Source of the DNA: Leptonema sp964619535
GTDB taxonomy: Bacteria; Spirochaetota; Leptospiria; Leptospirales; Leptonemataceae
Assembly: GCA_964619535.1 (NCBI GenBank)
Contig: CAZUEX010000004.1
Coordinates: 62,001 to 126,000 of the forward strand
Direction: 5' to 3'
DNA: 64,000 nucleotides
In this document: piece after piece, positions 60,246-64,000 of the stretch
Position numbering within the stretch: position 1 is the stretch's first letter
Layout: each line of letters opens with the position of its first letter
Notes under the pieces: model-generated
What the model saw: the letters and a program-made list of their open reading frames with translations, nothing else
What the model was told of the DNA's origin: nothing
The model's database searches: none
Position numbers and translations under genes: made by a program

Positions 60246-62466
60246 CCTTAAGTCAATCCTGGAAAAGGAATTCCTGAATGGGCTCAATGACGTACAGCGA
60301 GATGCAGTATTGCACAGTGGTGGCCCTCTGCTGATTCTGGCCGGAGCGGGCTCCGGTAAAACGAGGGCGATTACGCACCGCATCGCTCATCTGATTCGCG
60401 TGCGTGATGTTCCATCCCGACGTATTCTGGCGGTAACCTTTACCAATAAGGCCGCCGCGGAAATGCGCGAAAGAACCGAGTCGCTTGTTGGTCCCTACGG
60501 GCGGGATGCCATGATCCGCACCTTCCATTCGCTGGGGCTTCAACTTCTGCGCGAAAATGCCCCTCTGCTGGGCCTGAAGAAATCCTTTACCATCTACGAC
60601 ACGGCAGCGCAGAAAAGCCTGGCCAAAAAGATCCTGAAGGATCTGAAGATAGAACCTGCTCTGTTGCCTCCGGATGCTGCTTTAAGTGCCACCGAGCGTG
60701 CCAGGGAACGTTTGCTCGATCCTGATGCCTACGCTGCCGAAACGCGCAGGGATCACTATCAACAATCGATTCCACAGTTCTATAAAGAGTACCGGCGTCG
60801 GCTTCGAGAGCAGCAGGCCCTGGACTTTTCAGACCTGCTTTTTGAATCGGTAATGCTTTTGCAGACGAATGCGGACCTGCTTGCCATGTGCCGGCAACGA
60901 TGGCAGCATATCCTTGTCGATGAGTACCAGGATACGAACCATGCACAGTACCGTCTTGTGCTTTTGCTGGCCGGAGGTCATCGCAATGTGGTTGTTGTAG
61001 GTGATGATGATCAGTCCATCTACTCCTGGCGTGGCGCCGATATAGGGAACATCCTGAACTTCGAAAAGGATTTTCCAGAGGCCAGGGTGTTGCGGCTGGA
61101 AGAGAACTATCGAAGCACACCTTCGATTCTTAAGCTGGCCGCCAATGTGATTCGCAATAATTCAGAGAGACGGGAGAAGACGCTTTTTACAAGGCGGGCC
61201 GATGCGCGTCCGCCCGTTTTTCGTCTCTACCAGGAAGAGGGAGAAGAGGCCCGTTCTGTACTGGCGCGCATCCGGGAGCTTCGCTCTGAAGGCATTCGCT
61301 TAAATGACATTGCCGTCTTTTATCGTACCAATGCGCAGTCTCGTATTTTTGAGCAGGTCTTTCGCGAAGAAAATCTACCCCATACGATTTATGGGGGATT
61401 CCGCTTTTTCGATCGCAAAGAGATTCGCGATCTGATGGCCTATATGCAGGTGCTTGTTAACCCTCTCGATGCAGAGAACTTTGAGCGAGTTCTGGCCAAT
61501 CCTCCGAAAGGGATTGGTGAAAAGACCATGGAAGCGGTGCGTTTTCTTGCAGGAACAAGCGGCCTATCGTATCTGGAAGCCTTGCGTCAGCTTTCTGTGA
61601 AGCCCGGGTTTCGCGGCGCGAAGCCCCTGAAGGCATTTCTCGAGAAATATGATCGATGGGCGGAGCTGAACGAATCGGGCGAAAGGCCTTCTGTTGTTTT
61701 GCAGACCCTGATCGAAGAATCGGGACTTGCAGACTACTACCGCAAAGAGGACGATCCGGAGTCCATCTCCAGGATCGAGAACATGCAGGAGTTTGCCACC
61801 GCCCTTGCCGACTATGAGGACAGGGCCGTCGACGACGATCGCAGCATCGACCTGGCCGAGTTCTTGCAGAGTGTCTCTCTGTACTCTTCTGAAAGCGATC
61901 CTGATCTTGATGAGGAGGATCGGCAGGGTGTGCAGTTGATGACACTGCACAATGCAAAAGGCCTGGAATTTCGTGTTGTCTTTTTTACAGGCCTGGAAGA
62001 GGCTCTGATTCCCCATCGCATGTCTCTGGAAGAAGGGAACCTGGAAGAAGAGCGCCGTCTTGTATACGTGGGCATCACAAGAGCCATGGAGCAGCTGTAT
62101 CTTTCTGCCTGTCGCTTTCGACGGACCGGTGGATCTTTTGACCCACGTCTGCCGTCCCGCTTTCTGGAAGAGATGGGCATACAGACGCGAAGAGAGCGTT
62201 CATACGATGAGTTTGAGTCTTCATGGTCAGACTATACTTCACAACATCAGGTCAGACGTACCAGGCCTGTTTCGCGTCCCATGCCCGATGCAGGTTCAAG
62301 CGGTTTAGAACTGAGCCGAGGAGAGCGTGTCAGGCACAAGAGCTTCGGCGATGGTATAATAGAAGACGTCGAAAATACCCCGGCAGGTAGAAAGTTAACT
62401 ATATGCTTTGATGACGGTACAACCCGGCGCTTTCTCGACCGATATACTCCTCTGGAAAAGCTGTAA
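60232..62466 (+). CDS. pcrA: ATP-dependent DNA helicase, PcrA/UvrD/Rep type
   Basis: A 744-residue SF1A helicase from the ATG at 60232, which has GGAGG nine bases upstream. Motifs in order are I (GAGSGKT), Ia ('TFTNKAAAEMRERTE'), II ('VDEYQDTN'), III ('VGDDDQSIYSWRGA'), IV ('LEENYRST'), V ('MTLHNAKGLEF') and VI ('VYVGITRAM'). A C-terminal Tudor-like domain ('GERVRHKSFGDGIIEDVE') is typical of PcrA and binds RNA polymerase. It unwinds DNA in repair and at blocked forks. The start overlaps the end of ribD by 14 bp. Confidence 0.95.
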   Translation: MEQDSLKSILEKEFLNGLNDVQRDAVLHSGGPLLILAGAGSGKTRAITHRIAHLIRVRDVPSRRILAVTFTNKAAAEMRERTESLVGPYGRDAMIRTFHSLGLQLLRENAPLLGLKKSFTIYDTAAQKSLAKKILKDLKIEPALLPPDAALSATERARERLLDPDAYAAETRRDHYQQSIPQFYKEYRRRLREQQALDFSDLLFESVMLLQTNADLLAMCRQRWQHILVDEYQDTNHAQYRLVLLLAGGHRNVVVVGDDDQSIYSWRGADIGNILNFEKDFPEARVLRLEENYRSTPSILKLAANVIRNNSERREKTLFTRRADARPPVFRLYQEEGEEARSVLARIRELRSEGIRLNDIAVFYRTNAQSRIFEQVFREENLPHTIYGGFRFFDRKEIRDLMAYMQVLVNPLDAENFERVLANPPKGIGEKTMEAVRFLAGTSGLSYLEALRQLSVKPGFRGAKPLKAFLEKYDRWAELNESGERPSVVLQTLIEESGLADYYRKEDDPESISRIENMQEFATALADYEDRAVDDDRSIDLAEFLQSVSLYSSESDPDLDEEDRQGVQLMTLHNAKGLEFRVVFFTGLEEALIPHRMSLEEGNLEEERRLVYVGITRAMEQLYLSACRFRRTGGSFDPRLPSRFLEEMGIQTRRERSYDEFESSWSDYTSQHQVRRTRPVSRPMPDAGSSGLELSRGERVRHKSFGDGIIEDVENTPAGRKLTICFDDGTTRRFLDRYTPLEKL

Positions 62467-62558
62467 CCGATTATACACGGCTCTGTCTTCAGCCGGGGAA
62501 ATGTAAAGCGCAAGCAAAAGCGAAAGACCGGATAACGTATCAATAGAACAGTTCAGCG

Positions 62559-62930
62559 CTAAAGGCGAAAATCGGACCTGCTGCGTTCGATCTCTATCCC
62601 TGCAAAGCGGGCCAGAGGAAGGGCGGCAGGCTTTTCCACTCGAAGCTGCAGGGACTGTACGGCCGGAAACTCCTGCAGAATCATACGTGCCATATCTTCC
62701 ACCAGTGTTTCAAGCAGCAGACGGCGTGAGCTGGCCGTAAATGCATGGATGCGCTCTGTAACGGATTGGTAGTCGACGGCATCGGCGATGGAGTCTGTGG
62801 CCGCGGCCTTTCGTATGTCTACAGACAGAGCCAGATGAATTCGCAATTCCTGAGGGGTTTCGCGTTCTTCCGGATGAATGCCGATCAAACATCGCAGTCG
62901 CAGATCGTGAATGAGTATTCGATCGGCCAT
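62559..62930 (-). CDS. folB: Dihydroneopterin aldolase
   Basis: This 123-residue folate enzyme cleaves dihydroneopterin to 6-hydroxymethyl-dihydropterin. 'ILIHDLRLRCLIGIHPEERETPQELRIHL' at the start, 'DAVDYQSVTERIHAF' (substrate Tyr) and 'LLLETLVEDMARMIL' (with the pterin-binding Glu) are the family motifs. It is encoded 72 bp after a pteridine-reductase-like gene on the same strand. The 92-bp gap before it, towards pcrA, has no terminator that I can see. Confidence 0.94.
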   Translation of the reverse strand: MADRILIHDLRLRCLIGIHPEERETPQELRIHLALSVDIRKAAATDSIADAVDYQSVTERIHAFTASSRRLLLETLVEDMARMILQEFPAVQSLQLRVEKPAALPLARFAGIEIERSRSDFRL

Positions 62931-63002
62931 CAGGCCCAGTGAAATGAGACGGGTAGAGCTGGCAAACCGAAAGCAGTGCAGAGTTCAGAGAATGAAGCCG
63001 TC

Positions 63003-63764
63003 CTAAATGTACTCACCGCCATCCACAGGAAGGATGACGCCCGTTAGAAAATCCTGACGGATGAGATGGAGGGCGTTTGAGGCAATGATCTGCGGTGAGC
63101 CTGGCATCTGCAGAGGAACGTTTTTCTGCACATAGGCCTGGAAGCGTTCTGCAGCCTGTTTGTCGTCTGGACGGATGGTTGTGCCATCCGATGCCATCTT
63201 TGCCGGAGGCAGGATGGCCCCTGGAGCAATACCGTTCACCCTTACACGGGGGGCCAGCTCCAGGGCAAGCATCAGCGTCATCTCCTTCAACGCTGCCTTG
63301 GTCATCCGGTAGACGAAGTTTTCGGGTTTAATATGATTCAAACCGGCATCGATCAGGTTGATGATGACTCCCTGCTCGGAGCCGGACAGTAATCGCCTGG
63401 AAAGAAGCATCGGAGCAAGTACGTTTACGTTCCACAGACGATCCCACTGCTTCATATCGAAAGAAGTGAAGCTGTCATGGACGGGAAAAAGAGAGGCATT
63501 GTTGACGAGGATGTGTACCGGACCCTGCCTTTGAGCGGCATCTGCGACGGCTTCGATCTGTTCCCGGTTCGAAAGATCTCCCTGCACGAGAAAGCTCTCA
63601 GGCGACACAGCGCGGATTTCCTGTATAGCCTCTTCGGCCTCTTTGCGTGAGTGGCGATAGTGCAGAGCGATAATCGCACCTTCTTCTGCCAGTGCCCGTG
63701 CAATGTAGCGTCCGATGCGCGTGGCAGCCCCCGTAATCAGAGCTGTTCTTCCAGCAACGTCCAT
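63003..63764 (-). CDS. Pteridine reductase-like short-chain dehydrogenase (FolM/PTR1 type)
   Basis: The 253-residue Rossmann-fold NADPH enzyme has 'LITGAATRIGRYIA' at the start; its arginine is in the TGxxxRxG pattern of PTR1-type enzymes. The active site reads 'INLIDAGL' followed by 'YRMTK': Tyr and Lys are kept, while the usual Ser is replaced by Asp, as in PTR1/FolM. 'VRVNGIAPGAILPP' follows. It probably reduces dihydropterin or dihydrofolate. The link with folB supports this. Confidence 0.82.
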   Translation of the reverse strand: MDVAGRTALITGAATRIGRYIARALAEEGAIIALHYRHSRKEAEEAIQEIRAVSPESFLVQGDLSNREQIEAVADAAQRQGPVHILVNNASLFPVHDSFTSFDMKQWDRLWNVNVLAPMLLSRRLLSGSEQGVIINLIDAGLNHIKPENFVYRMTKAALKEMTLMLALELAPRVRVNGIAPGAILPPAKMASDGTTIRPDDKQAAERFQAYVQKNVPLQMPGSPQIIASNALHLIRQDFLTGVILPVDGGEYI

Positions 63765-63765
63765 A

Positions 63766-64000
63766 TTACAGATGTTTCAGAATCGTTGCATGTGCCGGAT
63801 CAGCGGGATCGGGCTTCGAGGGCGGATTTACCGGAATGAAATCGCGGATTTCACTTTCAGGCTGCAATGTGGCGCTCATTTCAGGGGCGGGTTCGATGAC
63901 CGCATCGATAATCATGGCATAGCCATCGCCTTCTACAGGCACCCTGACACCTGCATAGGCGACGAGGGGCATGTCCGGACCGATGAAGTGTACGTTGTCA
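63766..64000 (-). CDS. C-terminal part of an unknown protein (cut by window edge)
   Basis: The minus-strand frame is open from the window end to a TAA at 63766-63768, about 77 residues. It reads '..DNVHFIGPDMPLVAYAGV' at the edge and ends in a proline-rich tail ('NPPSKPDPADPAHATILKHL'). I recognise no family. It ends one base before the SDR start at 63764, so it is almost certainly in an operon with the SDR and folB and may share a role in folate or pterin metabolism. Confidence 0.6.
   Translation of the reverse strand, partial: DNVHFIGPDMPLVAYAGVRVPVEGDGYAMIIDAVIEPAPEMSATLQPESEIRDFIPVNPPSKPDPADPAHATILKHL

Noticed and set aside
1..64000. tRNA and rRNA genes
   Set aside because: I checked the intergenic gaps for T-loop sequences of the GGTTCGAATCC type and cloverleaf-sized spaces and saw none; this reading by eye does not replace a dedicated search.

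Overview
This is a gene-dense bacterial chromosome segment, GC-rich by eye (not calculated), with about 58 protein-coding genes. I found no rRNA, tRNA, CRISPR array, transposase or phage gene. The gene content points to a diderm: Lpx lipid A enzymes, LolA, an OmpA-type protein and several lipoproteins. The mix also includes DinB, PilZ proteins, type III glutamine synthetase, a GMC oxidoreductase with its TetR regulator and a spore-photoproduct-lyase-like radical SAM enzyme. Together these fit a spirochaete of the order Leptospirales, perhaps Leptonema-like. That placement is an inference from gene content, not from a database search. No gap longer than 300 bases lacks a gene; the largest is about 210 bases, at 11520-11727.

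Layout. 1-11.5 kb: the end of an ArsR-type regulator, an EamA exporter, and a minus-strand run (splB-like, OmpA-type, PilZ protein, hisS). These are followed by a lipoprotein, a membrane protein and an amidase, a DEAD-box helicase, a VanY-type peptidase and a DinB protein. 11.5-13.9 kb: a stand-alone nuclease-helicase fusion with AT-rich flanks, the best candidate for a poorly described system. 13.9-19.4 kb: pyruvate dehydrogenase E1alpha-E1beta-E2, then a PilZ protein and a divergent membrane glycosyltransferase. 19.3-28 kb: transporters (EamA, SSS, ZupT), glutamine synthetase III, TetR, GT2, UbiA and FmdB. 27.9-31.1 kb: lpxI-lpxB (LpxB carries a histone-H1-like tail) and argF. 31.1-34.3 kb, minus strand: a lipoprotein, NAD(P)HX repair enzyme Nnr and an anchored unknown.

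34.4-42.6 kb is the translation/RNA operon rimP-nusA-infB-rbfA-truB-rpsO-pnp. It begins with a strong promoter followed at once by a terminator-like hairpin and ends at a clear terminator. 42.7-45.5 kb is a GMC oxidoreductase cassette with a palindrome over its promoter. A secreted nitrilase-like lipoprotein follows on the minus strand.

46.8-62.5 kb is a long plus-strand run: dut, ftsK, lolA, rodZ-like, rimO, pgsA, trpD, yajC, a small membrane protein, secD, secF, ribD and a PcrA/UvrD helicase. It joins cell-envelope export with DNA and cofactor metabolism through many overlapping or near-touching genes. The window ends in a minus-strand folate group (an unknown gene cut by the edge, a pteridine-reductase-like SDR, folB).

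Start codons were chosen from Shine-Dalgarno spacing, signal peptides and family N-termini. Where they are uncertain the entry says so.
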